A stretch of DNA of 64,000 bases from a virus, in the IMG/VR virus record IMGVR_UViG_3300034374_012521, positions 1-64,000 of that record. One strand, written 5' to 3'. Below, piece after piece: positions 8,012 through 15,980 of this stretch. Each line of letters opens with the position of its first letter. Position 1 is the stretch's first letter. A model generated the notes under the pieces. The model worked only from the letters and a program-made list of their open reading frames with translations, ran no database searches and was not told where the DNA came from. Position numbers and translations under genes: made by a program.

Positions 8012-8791
8012 TTACCAACACTCTATTGAGGGATAATATATATCCGAATCTACAAACTGGAATTGGAATGAGTGCTCTCTGACTCTAAATTCCATATTTC
8101 TGATTTTTTTATAATGGTCTGAGATACTTATAAATTCCCTGGCAACCATTGGCCATATGGTATAGTTTGATATGGATGTTTCTTCTGAGGTAAGTAAGTG
8201 ATCCACATCATATAAATCTAATTCTTTCCTGAGGTGCAAGTTTTTAACCACTGCATCATGACAAGAGTGATTATAGATAACGAAATTGGCGGTGCTAGCT
8301 TGGGTTCTGGGTTTTGCTAGATGTTCTGTTAATATTTCAATCTCGCTAAAAAAATAGTGGTTCCCAATAAGTACATCCCAGTCAGCCGGCAATTCCTGGA
8401 ATACCTTTTTTATCTTTTCAAACCAACCTTGTGCTAATTCGCAATCATCTTCCAAAACCAAAATAGGTTCCCCTATTTTCTTAGCTAATTTCATGCATTT
8501 GAGATGTGATTTGAAAATTCCATCTGGTGGGAATTTTTCAACTATCCCATTAACTCTCTCCACATTCAGTTTTTGGAAAAGGTTATCATTTTTGATCTTG
8601 AAATTCATCCACCGATCTTCCCTTTCGGGTAGGTTAATAACCAAAGCTTTACTTGGAAGATCAAAGGCCTTTAGATCCTTTCGAAACCCACCCTTACAAT
8701 CTACAATTTTTGCAAGATCATCCTCCTTGTTATTCAAAGACATCTGTGAAAAATATCCTGGACTAACTCCTGGGGATAACGGCGTTCTCAT
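8012..8791 (-). CDS. GT25-family (LPS-type) glycosyltransferase
   Basis: The core has the GT25 pattern: KALVINLPEREDRW at the start of the fold, KSHLKCMKLA, then PILVLEDDCELAQGW with the acidic motif. It probably transfers a hexose to an envelope or virion glycan. The ATG at 8791 is preferred because the longer frame (8833) would run into the upstream gene. The region before the fold (MRTPLSPGV onward) is a short extension. Confidence 0.75.
   Translation of the reverse strand: MRTPLSPGVSPGYFSQMSLNNKEDDLAKIVDCKGGFRKDLKAFDLPSKALVINLPEREDRWMNFKIKNDNLFQKLNVERVNGIVEKFPPDGIFKSHLKCMKLAKKIGEPILVLEDDCELAQGWFEKIKKVFQELPADWDVLIGNHYFFSEIEILTEHLAKPRTQASTANFVIYNHSCHDAVVKNLHLRKELDLYDVDHLLTSEETSISNYTIWPMVAREFISISDHYKKIRNMEFRVREHSFQFQFVDSDIYYPSIECW
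8035..8045 (-). promoter_or_regulatory. putative late promoter, GGATATATATT
   Basis: Lies 37 nt upstream of the GH19 gene start, embedded in the last codons of the GT25 gene. Confidence 0.45.
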
Positions 8792-8798
8792 ACTTCTA

Positions 8799-9206
8799 TT
8801 ATTCGTTCCAATCGGGATCCCCCCAATCATCATACGATTCGTCCAAATAGAAATCTGTTTCCTCGTGGGTTAATTCCCATCCGAATCCATCCTTAACCCA
8901 AACTTTTTCTGAAAGCGGGATCTCTATTCTTATTTCTACCCTCGAGCCATCAATTATTCCACCGATTACCTTTTCAAGGGCTTCAAGAATTTCTACGAGA
9001 TCCTCGTCTGGGATTTTTTTGCTTGATTCTGATTCGCAGTAGATTTCTAACCTGTTACTTTCATTGATATCCAGGCAATCTAAAAAGAGAGATCTTGTTT
9101 GTGGATCTATAATTAATTTTTCAATATTAGATCTAACAAGATCCAAAGACTCCCTTTGGAATTTACCCTTGCTTACTAAATCTATATGATAAAGACAGAC
9201 ATCCAT
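8799..9206 (-). CDS. hypothetical acidic protein, 135 aa
   Basis: Predicted alpha/beta with a very acidic, Asp/Trp-rich C-terminus (DDWGDPDWNE). No family recognised. A GTTATATAG element lies 29 nt upstream. It ends 7 bp before the GT25 start. Confidence 0.5.
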   Translation of the reverse strand: MDVCLYHIDLVSKGKFQRESLDLVRSNIEKLIIDPQTRSLFLDCLDINESNRLEIYCESESSKKIPDEDLVEILEALEKVIGGIIDGSRVEIRIEIPLSEKVWVKDGFGWELTHEETDFYLDESYDDWGDPDWNE

Positions 9207-9235
9207 ATATGTTTTTAAACTTTGCTTTTATTTGA

Positions 9236-9244
9236 CTATATAAC
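9236..9244 (-). promoter_or_regulatory. putative late promoter, GTTATATAG
   Basis: A slightly degenerate copy of the element, 29 nt upstream of the gene starting at 9206. Confidence 0.35.
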
Positions 9245-9248
9245 AAGT

Positions 9249-9818
9249 TTAAAAAATAGATTTCTTACCTATAAATCTCGTGCAAAAAGTTTTTCTGTGA
9301 TATTTGGTTAACCCAAATTTTTCGATGGCTTCTATATGAGCCTTAGAGCCATAACCAGCATTGCTTTCCCATAAATATTCTGGAAATTGCTCTCCTAGTT
9401 TTTTCATTAATCTGTCTCTGGTAACCTTTGCTATGATTGATGCAGCTGCTATCGATTGAACTTTACTATCCCCTTTCACTATGCATTCGTAAGGAATGCC
9501 TTTGTGACCTGGGAATTTATCTCCATCCACTAAAAGTTTGGTTGGTGTATTTTCTAATTCGTCAATGGCCTTTTTCATGGAAACGAAAGTGGCTTGGAGA
9601 ATATTAATTCTATCGATCTCTTCGGATTCTACAATACCGATTCCCCAACTTATAGAGTTGCTCATTATAATATCATAAGCTTGATCCCTTTTCTTAGGGC
9701 TAAGCTTTTTGCTATCTTTGATAAGCTCATGCTTGAATCCTTCCGGTAAAATAACAGCTGCAGAAACAACGGGTCCAGAAAGACACCCTCTTCCTACCTC
9801 ATCAATTCCCGCTTCCAT
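9249..9818 (-). CDS. rnhB: ribonuclease HII
   Basis: Cuts RNA in RNA:DNA hybrids and at single ribonucleotides. Motif I GIDEVGRG (residues 4-11) supplies the first Asp and Glu; LVDGDKFP and SIAAASIIAKVTRD hold the remaining conserved acids and Ser. Length of 189 is normal for the family. T4 itself uses a different RNase H (5'-3' exonuclease type), so a bacterial-type RNase HII is a replacement or addition. The start overlaps the upstream gene by 17 bp. Confidence 0.92.
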   Translation of the reverse strand: MEAGIDEVGRGCLSGPVVSAAVILPEGFKHELIKDSKKLSPKKRDQAYDIIMSNSISWGIGIVESEEIDRINILQATFVSMKKAIDELENTPTKLLVDGDKFPGHKGIPYECIVKGDSKVQSIAAASIIAKVTRDRLMKKLGEQFPEYLWESNAGYGSKAHIEAIEKFGLTKYHRKTFCTRFIGKKSIF

Positions 9819-9990
9819 TCTTAGCCATCTCCTTTTTGACTTCTTCCATAGCTTGGTCGTAGATGACTTCCCTGTCCATCCATTTTCCGGACATACGTAA
9901 ATCCATTTGCTTTTGATTTACCTTTTCCATGACTTGGTCTTTTATACCAAGTTCCCAAGCTTCCATTAGTAGATCTTCTATTCGGCTCAT
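9802..9990 (-). CDS. hypothetical helical protein, 62 aa
   Basis: Almost entirely charged helix, Met- and Glu-rich. It is tightly placed between the metallophosphoesterase gene and rnhB and overlaps the latter. No family recognised. Confidence 0.5.
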   Translation of the reverse strand: MSRIEDLLMEAWELGIKDQVMEKVNQKQMDLRMSGKWMDREVIYDQAMEEVKKEMAKNGSGN

Positions 9991-9993
9991 TTT

Positions 9994-11538
9994 TTAAACA
10001 TTTGCCATTAGGGTGGCTTTAATTCCATTTTCTGGGTGAACTACGTAAGCATGTAATGCTCTTGTTGATCCTTCGTATCCGTGATTGTGATGCCATCTAT
10101 CCGATCCTGAAAGACTTGGCATCTGGAATACTTTCACTCCTTTGTAGTCTTTTACCATTTCGTGGTGTAAGTGACCAGTAAAGAATGCTCTGTGTTTCGT
10201 CTGAGCCCAAAGGTCAGCAGCTTCGTTTGCCATCATGTAAGGAAGATCTTGAAGCTTCATACCATCACCATGTGTGAATCCCATCAAGGTGTTGCCATAG
10301 CTGAAGTATTGTCTGAATTTGTGACATCTGATAACATTTACATCGTCGCAATCCCTATAGTAAGCCCCCAAATATTGTAGCAAGACGTGAGACAGCTTAA
10401 AGTCATGGTTACCTGCGGTGAGGATAATCTCAACATCAGCAACTTGTCTAAGCATATCCAAGAACTCAACCATTAGTTGTTGACCTTCAACCATAATTTG
10501 AATAAATGTTCCATCACAGTCTTGTGGGGTTCCTTTTGTTGTGGTTCCTCCCATAGTGTCTACGTGGAAGAAGTCAGAACCAACAGGAACTATAATTTTC
10601 TCGATATTGTATTTTACGATATCCGGGATTAGCTCCTTGGTCTTTTGGATAAGAAGATCTCGAGCCATTTGTCGATTGTATTCTTCTCTTACTTCTCCAG
10701 ACCAAGCATATTTACCATAGTGCAAATCAAACGGTGACATTACTAAAGCATGTTTGTCCCCTTTGGGAAGATCCAATTTTGGAACCTTATATTTAGCAAA
10801 GACCTGTTCTAGTTTTTCAGCAAGTGGGTTTAAGGTCAGACCCTTAAAAGCCCACCAGTTGTTGGCTGCGTCTTTGATAAGCTTTTCTTCCTGTCTAGTG
10901 TATTTTTGGAAGAACGAGAACTTTCTTTTCTGCAATGCATCTTGAACCATTTCATCCTCACCCCTTGCAAACATTTCTTCATCAGTGTAAGGTTCTGAAT
11001 CGTGTGTCCAACCCATTATAGATTTAAGGGCAATGAAAATGTTGCGCGGGATTTCGAAGTTCCTACAGATCTCATTGATGGTTTCTGGAGAGCCGTCAAG
11101 GTTAGAATACCTAGACTTCATATCTCTGATAATAGTTCCGGTAAACTTATACGGCTTGTTTTTGATGTAAACAATGTAAAGGTCTTTGGACTCGTCAAAA
11201 TAATAAGCAGAGCTGTGCTTGTATTTTTTGTATGCTGTCTGTGCTAGTTCCCTTTCCTCTTTCTCCTCAATTTCAATTTGTTCTTCGCTTATCTCAGACT
11301 CTGCATCAAACTTCTTTTGAATCTCCTGTTCTAGGTCAGTGTTGTCATCAACTACTGGTGTTTGTAAGTGGACTGAGATTGCTCTTCTTAAACTGTCAAT
11401 GTGGGAGGCTCCTAAATCGATCGAATGCTTTTTTACAATTTCTCTAGCAATTTCTGAATGGTTAAGGCCTTTTTTAAGAAGCTGAATTATTTCGTTCTCA
11501 AACTTATTGACTATTTCTCTTAGAGACAATTTACTCAT
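9994..11538 (-). CDS. phage calcineurin-like metallophosphoesterase with N-terminal helical region
   Basis: The C-terminal 280 residues carry metallophosphoesterase motifs in order: SPFDLHYGK, VGSDFFHVD, TAGNHDFK, FTHGDG and FTGHLHHE. The first motif is DLH rather than the classical DxH, and GSDF stands in for GDxx. Residues 1-60 look like a helix-turn-helix (IAREIVKKHS), followed by an acidic linker. It may be an Mre11/SbcD-like DNA-processing enzyme or a phosphodiesterase. The gene has its own leader (11539-11654) after a terminator. Confidence 0.75.
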   Translation of the reverse strand: MSKLSLREIVNKFENEIIQLLKKGLNHSEIAREIVKKHSIDLGASHIDSLRRAISVHLQTPVVDDNTDLEQEIQKKFDAESEISEEQIEIEEKEERELAQTAYKKYKHSSAYYFDESKDLYIVYIKNKPYKFTGTIIRDMKSRYSNLDGSPETINEICRNFEIPRNIFIALKSIMGWTHDSEPYTDEEMFARGEDEMVQDALQKRKFSFFQKYTRQEEKLIKDAANNWWAFKGLTLNPLAEKLEQVFAKYKVPKLDLPKGDKHALVMSPFDLHYGKYAWSGEVREEYNRQMARDLLIQKTKELIPDIVKYNIEKIIVPVGSDFFHVDTMGGTTTKGTPQDCDGTFIQIMVEGQQLMVEFLDMLRQVADVEIILTAGNHDFKLSHVLLQYLGAYYRDCDDVNVIRCHKFRQYFSYGNTLMGFTHGDGMKLQDLPYMMANEAADLWAQTKHRAFFTGHLHHEMVKDYKGVKVFQMPSLSGSDRWHHNHGYEGSTRALHAYVVHPENGIKATLMANV

Positions 11539-11654
11539 TATTCTTTGTGATATTTGTCCTTACGGTTTAGGTAAGGAATTTTCTAATATATGGGCGTTTC
11601 TTAAAAAGATTTCGGTCTACCTTCTAATTATATAACCCAATAAGATTAGATGCA

Positions 11655-11684
11655 CAAAAAAGGCCTGATTTCTCAGACCCTTTT
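11655..11684 (-). terminator. intrinsic terminator
   Basis: Minus-strand hairpin of AAAAGGGTCTGA and TCAGGCCTTTT around a GAAA loop, followed by a T run. It ends the transcript of 13793-11705. Confidence 0.8.
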
Positions 11685-11704
11685 GTTTTATTAACCCCCG
11701 GAAT

Positions 11705-11971
11705 TTATTCTTTGCTTTCTTTAGTAATTGCACCAACTATTTCCATTAATCCAATTTCTTTTTCAAGCTCCGTAAAGTACTCAGTAATATATTTACATTT
11801 TTCATACTCCTCCGTTGATTCATAATAGCCAAGAAGAGAAGTTTTAATAGCCTCCCTTTTCTCTATGAGTCTTGGGTGCAAGATAGCCTTCGTCCCCATG
11901 GTTTCCATACGACGAATAGCATTCTCGTAAATATTTCTTTCTATTTTCTTTGGTGCTTGGTCCAATTCCAT
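11705..11971 (-). CDS. hypothetical small helical protein (YE-x-C family)
   Basis: 88 residues, helical. Its segment EEYEKCKYITEYFTEL matches a motif ([YF]-E-x-C-x-x-[ILV]) shared with the proteins at 11975, 12401, 50558 and 58341. These appear to be distant paralogues. Function unknown. Confidence 0.55.
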   Translation of the reverse strand: MELDQAPKKIERNIYENAIRRMETMGTKAILHPRLIEKREAIKTSLLGYYESTEEYEKCKYITEYFTELEKEIGLMEIVGAITKESKE

Positions 11972-11974
11972 CTT

Positions 11975-12172
11975 TTATATTTGGGTGTAATTCTCGTCCT
12001 CTTTCAATATTTCAAAAAGGTCGTGACATTTTTCATATTCTTCAAACTCTTCTAGTATAGTTAAGCAATCCTTCGAATTCTCAAGCAACGTGCTCTTTAA
12101 CCCAAACTTTACAATATTTGAGTAAATGCTAAGTGCCCAGTTTAATTCATCTATAGTTCGAAGAGTTTTCAT
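11975..12172 (-). CDS. hypothetical small helical protein (YE-x-C family)
   Basis: 65 residues. It ends in a segment with FEEYEKCHDLFEIL, the same motif as its neighbour downstream. An AAATATATAG element lies 15 nt upstream of the ATG. The two genes are 3 bp apart and probably arose by duplication. Confidence 0.55.
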   Translation of the reverse strand: MKTLRTIDELNWALSIYSNIVKFGLKSTLLENSKDCLTILEEFEEYEKCHDLFEILKEDENYTQI

Positions 12173-12187
12173 GATTTCCCATTCAAA

Positions 12188-12197
12188 CTATATATTT
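12188..12197 (-). promoter_or_regulatory. putative late promoter, AAATATATAG
   Basis: 15 nt upstream of the gene starting at 12172. Confidence 0.45.
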
Positions 12198-12200
12198 CAA

Positions 12201-12425
12201 TTAGCTCAAAAAAGAGAAAGCATCTGGTCCTTTTTGGAAAGGTACCCCTGACATGTTTGGTCCGTTATATTCAACCATAAGGAGTCTGTCGCCTTCTTTA
12301 TTACCGTAAACACTTAGAACTTTTACAGTTTTATTGGTTGCATTTTCTCTTAAAATATCGCCTCTGGATACCTTTATCCCATTTACCTGGGCAGAGTTGG
12401 TTAAGAAATATTCGCTTTTGTCCAT
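12201..12425 (-). CDS. hypothetical protein, 74 aa
   Basis: Beta-rich, with KVSRGDILRENATNKTVKVL resembling a small SH3-like barrel. It overlaps the upstream gene by 25 bp. No family recognised. Confidence 0.5.
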   Translation of the reverse strand: MDKSEYFLTNSAQVNGIKVSRGDILRENATNKTVKVLSVYGNKEGDRLLMVEYNGPNMSGVPFQKGPDAFSFLS

Positions 12426-12718
12426 GTTTCAAATTCTTTTATTAAAGTTTTTACCTCTCCACAAGTTTCGTATCTTTCAAGCTCTTCAGACCAAAGCAGG
12501 AAGTTGTTAAGAAAAGTACCATAGTCTTCTTTTTTTATGATGATAGAATAACCATCATCGTTATCCAAACCTTCTTCATCCAAATGGAAAATGATTACAA
12601 ATGAATATCTTTTCTTGACGCCCTTCTTTATTTTTTGGAAAATGATCTTCCAGAATGTATCCTTTTCATCAAAGGACATGTCATCACTAAATATTAGGTT
12701 GTCTTGTGGATCTTGCAT
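12401..12718 (-). CDS. hypothetical protein (YE-x-C family)
   Basis: 105 residues. A beta-rich first half is followed by ELERYETCGEVKTLIKEF, the shared [YF]-E-x-C motif. It follows glutamine synthetase by 4 bp. Function unknown. Confidence 0.55.
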   Translation of the reverse strand: MQDPQDNLIFSDDMSFDEKDTFWKIIFQKIKKGVKKRYSFVIIFHLDEEGLDNDDGYSIIIKKEDYGTFLNNFLLWSEELERYETCGEVKTLIKEFETWTKANIS

Positions 12719-12722
12719 TTTA

Positions 12723-13793
12723 TTATTTTTCTAGCTCTACCTCTTCTATTCCAGGAGATAGAATGTTACCCATAAAAGCCGTAATTAAATAGGGGTCTGC
12801 GTTAGATCCTGGTCTTCTATCCTCTAGGTATCCTATCCAATTCTTTTCTGTGTCTAGAGGGATTCTAATTGATGCCCCTCTATCACTCACACCCCAAGAG
12901 AACTTTTCAATGCTTTGTGTTTCGTGGTTTCCAGTTAACCTTTGGTCATTGTCCGACCCGTAGATTTTAATGGCTTCCAAATGCTTACTCTCCATATCTT
13001 TGAAGAGCCTTTCGAAGTATTCCTTTCCACCAGTGGTTCTCATAACCTCGTCTGAGAAGTTTACATGCATTCCAGAACCATTCCAGTCTTCTTCTGCACC
13101 CATTGGTTTGGGGTGGTAATCAACTTTAACCCTATATTTTTCTGCAATTCTACTTAGCAGAAATCTAGAAACCCAAAGATCGTCTCCTGCGTTTTTATTT
13201 CCTTTGGAAAAAACTTGATATTCCCATTGTCCAAGCATAACCTCAGCGTTTGTTCCGGTAATATTAATTCCACAAGATAGACATGCGTCCATATGCTCTT
13301 CTGAGATCTCCCTTCCTGCACTATATGGATGACCAACTGAACAATAGTACTTTCCTTGTTTTTCTGGTGTGTTGAAATTTTCAAACCCTAGGGGCTTGTC
13401 ATCCTTTCTATTGTGCCACCTTAGAACATACTCTTGTTCAAAGCCAAACCAGTGTCCTTCAGTATCCACGTTGATTGAAGATCTTGTATTGGTTTCGTGT
13501 GGGGTTCCATCAGGATTCATTACTTCGCATAATACCAAATATGAGAAACCCCCTCTTAGTGGGTCTTGGTATAATTTAACTGGTTTAAGTATGCAATCAG
13601 ATGAGCTTCCCTCTGCTTGGTTGGTTGAGCTACCGTCAAAAGACCAAGAGGGGATGTCTTCTAATTTTGGCATCATTAAAGCTAGAGGATTCTCGATGCT
13701 ATCAGCTCCGAAATCCAATACTTTTACTTTTGACCTTAAATTAGGTTCTGGTTTATAACCATCTAGCCAGATGTATTCGAGTTTAATCTTCAT
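12723..13793 (-). CDS. glutamine synthetase, type II (eukaryote/Bacteroidota-like)
   Basis: Joins ammonia to glutamate using ATP. Opening EYIWLDG, PSWSFDGSSTNQAEG, FGFEQEYVL, NWNGSGMHVNFS-type (here DWNGSGMHVNFS) and the late DRGASIRIP segment with RRPGSNADPY are all intact, so the enzyme should be active. At 356 residues it has GSII length, far shorter than the 450-plus of GSI. GSII occurs in several Bacteroidota, so host acquisition is likely. It could raise glutamine supply for nucleotide synthesis and for carbamoyl phosphate, the donor of the two carbamoyltransferases here. Confidence 0.93.
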   Translation of the reverse strand: MKIKLEYIWLDGYKPEPNLRSKVKVLDFGADSIENPLALMMPKLEDIPSWSFDGSSTNQAEGSSSDCILKPVKLYQDPLRGGFSYLVLCEVMNPDGTPHETNTRSSINVDTEGHWFGFEQEYVLRWHNRKDDKPLGFENFNTPEKQGKYYCSVGHPYSAGREISEEHMDACLSCGINITGTNAEVMLGQWEYQVFSKGNKNAGDDLWVSRFLLSRIAEKYRVKVDYHPKPMGAEEDWNGSGMHVNFSDEVMRTTGGKEYFERLFKDMESKHLEAIKIYGSDNDQRLTGNHETQSIEKFSWGVSDRGASIRIPLDTEKNWIGYLEDRRPGSNADPYLITAFMGNILSPGIEEVELEK

Positions 13794-13821
13794 GAATAAG
13801 TTGTTATTTTTTTGCTCCTTG

Positions 13822-13831
13822 TTTATATACC
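13822..13831 (-). promoter_or_regulatory. putative promoter, GGTATATAAA
   Basis: 28 nt upstream of the glutamine synthetase ATG; same element as elsewhere. Confidence 0.4.
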
Positions 13832-13870
13832 AAGAGTCAAAAAGATTTTCGACTTATTTCTTAGAAAATT

Positions 13871-14059
13871 TTATGGCTGTTTTGACTGAAGTCCCCCAGC
13901 TTTTTTGCTGAAGTCTTCGTATTGAATGATTTTTCCTGTTGTCCCCCTCTCTAAACCAAGGGATCCTTTTTCAGTACCGAAAGTTCTTTCATCAAACCAC
14001 TTGACAAAGTTATCGATTGTTTTGAATTTTTTATTGGGTTCTACTACTGGAAGTGACAT
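13871..14059 (-). CDS. hypothetical protein, 62 aa, with C-terminal YEDF motif
   Basis: Near its C-terminus it has GKIIQYEDFSKK, which parallels GRVMRFEDFVNN at the end of the protein encoded at 46077-46424 and the N-terminal LYEDF-type motif of probable packaged proteins. It could be a small capsid-interior protein. Otherwise unrecognised. Confidence 0.5.
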   Translation of the reverse strand: MSLPVVEPNKKFKTIDNFVKWFDERTFGTEKGSLGLERGTTGKIIQYEDFSKKAGGLQSKQP

Positions 14060-14071
14060 AATGTTTTTCTT

Positions 14072-14473
14072 TTATTTATCAAGAAGGAACATTTTGGTCA
14101 AAATACCAACTAATGCCGAGAAGATGATCCAAAGAGTTTTAGTAACAGTGCCTTTCCATTTAACCAGCTCGGAATGCTCCATGAGCATTTCCTTGAAGTC
14201 TTTTTCGTCTTCCTCTTGAGATTCCCTGTACTTAGTGTTTTCGTTAACCTTAACGATGACACCATCGTCTGGGTCCAGCAATTTTTTTTTTAGGTCCGAT
14301 AGATCTTTCTTCATATCGGCCTGAGATTGCTTGAGTTCCTCGATGTTCATTTGGATGATTTTAAGTTCCCCGTTAGGTAACTTTGTCCTCATGGTAGACA
14401 ATTCATCCAGAATGTCCTGCATTAAATCGGTTACTTGTTTTTTATTATCAGCCATGCTTTTACTTTGGTTCAT
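14072..14473 (-). CDS. coiled-coil protein with C-terminal transmembrane anchor
   Basis: 133 residues. A long heptad-rich coiled coil (about residues 10-70) is followed by a single hydrophobic helix near the C-terminus (LWIIFSALVGILTKMFLL). This tail-anchored topology fits some holin- or spanin-like proteins, but could also be a membrane scaffold. The ATG at 14473 is chosen over an upstream TTG; a GATATATAG element lies 26 nt before it. Confidence 0.55.
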   Translation of the reverse strand: MNQSKSMADNKKQVTDLMQDILDELSTMRTKLPNGELKIIQMNIEELKQSQADMKKDLSDLKKKLLDPDDGVIVKVNENTKYRESQEEDEKDFKEMLMEHSELVKWKGTVTKTLWIIFSALVGILTKMFLLDK

Positions 14474-14499
14474 TCCCCAACAACCCAAAATAAAGCATA

Positions 14500-14508
14500 C
14501 TATATATC
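14500..14508 (-). promoter_or_regulatory. putative late promoter, GATATATAG
   Basis: 26 nt before the ATG at 14473. Confidence 0.5.
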
Positions 14509-14542
14509 ACCCCTGGGGGTAATCAAGGCTGACAAAAGAAGG

Positions 14543-14755
14543 TTATGATTTATTATAAGATGGCTGAATATCCACCATAGAATCCTCTATGATAATAAAG
14601 GAGTCTACTGTTTCCTTTGGTGTTTCAAGAATGAAAAAACCATAGCAGTCTTTTCGATTTACCGAGTCCTTTATTATACGGGACCCGTAAAATCTAATAA
14701 GCTCACAAGTTTCTATATGAGCTTGAGCGGTTTGTGTTTTAATAGAAATTTTCAA
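14543..14755 (-). CDS. hypothetical protein, 70 aa
   Basis: Beta-rich small protein with no recognised family. It directly follows the gene upstream (stop and start adjacent). Confidence 0.45.
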   Translation of the reverse strand: MKISIKTQTAQAHIETCELIRFYGSRIIKDSVNRKDCYGFFILETPKETVDSFIIIEDSMVDIQPSYNKS

Positions 14756-15031
14756 CTACTCAAGTATTGCACGACTTACATCGTCAATGTGGACTATCAT
14801 GTATTCGTCATCGTTAGTTAGGTGCAACAAAACTTCTTCGGAGGTCATGCTTCCAACCAAGATTGCATTTTCTCCTTCAAAGGTAAATTCTATCCCTAGA
14901 TGATCGGTCTCAAGTTTGGATCTTCTAATCCATTTGCTTTGGTTCCTCAAAAACTGATCACCATAGTACTTTCTCATGGAGTCTGTTGGCTCCTTGATTT
15001 TTCTCCTTCTTTTGCCTGATAAACTTGCCAT
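14756..15031 (-). CDS. hypothetical basic/beta protein, 91 aa
   Basis: Strongly basic N-terminus (KRRRKIK), then a beta-rich region. Abuts both neighbours. No family recognised. Confidence 0.45.
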   Translation of the reverse strand: MASLSGKRRRKIKEPTDSMRKYYGDQFLRNQSKWIRRSKLETDHLGIEFTFEGENAILVGSMTSEEVLLHLTNDDEYMIVHIDDVSRAILE

Positions 15032-15032
15032 T

Positions 15033-15980
15033 TTAGTTGTAGTATCCTTTTTCTTTTAACATGTCTAAATGTTGTATGATTTTTTCCAATTCTTGTTCCC
15101 TCTTTTCCCCATGCAACACCTTAATCAAATTTTTATCCTTTGGAATTTTATAAAAATCCCCATTTAGAGTATCCTGTTCTACTTCGGTTTCGAAAAAATG
15201 CTTCACCGTGTTATGTCCATCATTGATGTTTATGTAGCTCATTGGCAAACCCCCACCTCCATATTTCCAGATCAAGACGTTCATAGGGGTTTCGTCTTGG
15301 AATGGTGAGTAGTGGTACACATCAACAACCTTCCACATCACATGCAGAAATTCTTCAAGTATAGTGAAGAAATTTTTACAAGACCTGTTGAAGATAAAAA
15401 GGTTCCCTGTCCTATATTCATCCCTCTGCTCAGCAGAAACCTGTAGAAATTGCATCAAAGGCCATTCAAGAGTTTTTGTTAAATCGCATTCTGGCCAGCA
15501 CCCCTCAAAAGGATTACCTCTCATAACACCATCATCGTCAGGTACCATAACGAATTCGTGTGGTCCCTTGGTTGCTAATGGTATATTTTTTATCCTGCTT
15601 GAGTAATCGAAGATCTCATCAATGTTCGGACAGGCAATACTATCACCATCGATATAGCAAGCTTCGTCATAACCAAGGTCGATTGTTTTTAAACATGCCT
15701 CGCTTTTCCTTGTCATGACCTGGAAGCTTCTTGGGTTTCTTCTATTTACATAAAAATTACCTCCCCCCTCATTTTGGAAGCTCTCACCATCCTCATATAG
15801 ATCATAGTTTATTCTATGGAAATAAACACCCTCCGGCATTTCCAACCCAAGATCAGCCGGAAAGTAATTAATGCAAAATATGTTTACGTCATAATTAGAA
15901 TAGCGTTTCAGGCTTTTCGCTAACCATAGCGCTAGGTAATGGTAATTTTCGGTTGTGATAGAAACGTAGGATCTTCTCAT
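15033..15980 (-). CDS. GT-A-type glycosyltransferase
   Basis: The DxD-type motif is in EACYIDGDSIACPN (about residue 114); the segment SYVSITTENYHYLALWLAKSL at the start is the usual nucleotide-sugar strand and helix. It most resembles the glycosyltransferase families of phage and giant-virus sugar islands. ATGA overlap with the FkbM/GT34 fusion gene upstream argues for joint expression. Substrate unknown. Confidence 0.7.
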   Translation of the reverse strand: MRRSYVSITTENYHYLALWLAKSLKRYSNYDVNIFCINYFPADLGLEMPEGVYFHRINYDLYEDGESFQNEGGGNFYVNRRNPRSFQVMTRKSEACLKTIDLGYDEACYIDGDSIACPNIDEIFDYSSRIKNIPLATKGPHEFVMVPDDDGVMRGNPFEGCWPECDLTKTLEWPLMQFLQVSAEQRDEYRTGNLFIFNRSCKNFFTILEEFLHVMWKVVDVYHYSPFQDETPMNVLIWKYGGGGLPMSYININDGHNTVKHFFETEVEQDTLNGDFYKIPKDKNLIKVLHGEKREQELEKIIQHLDMLKEKGYYN

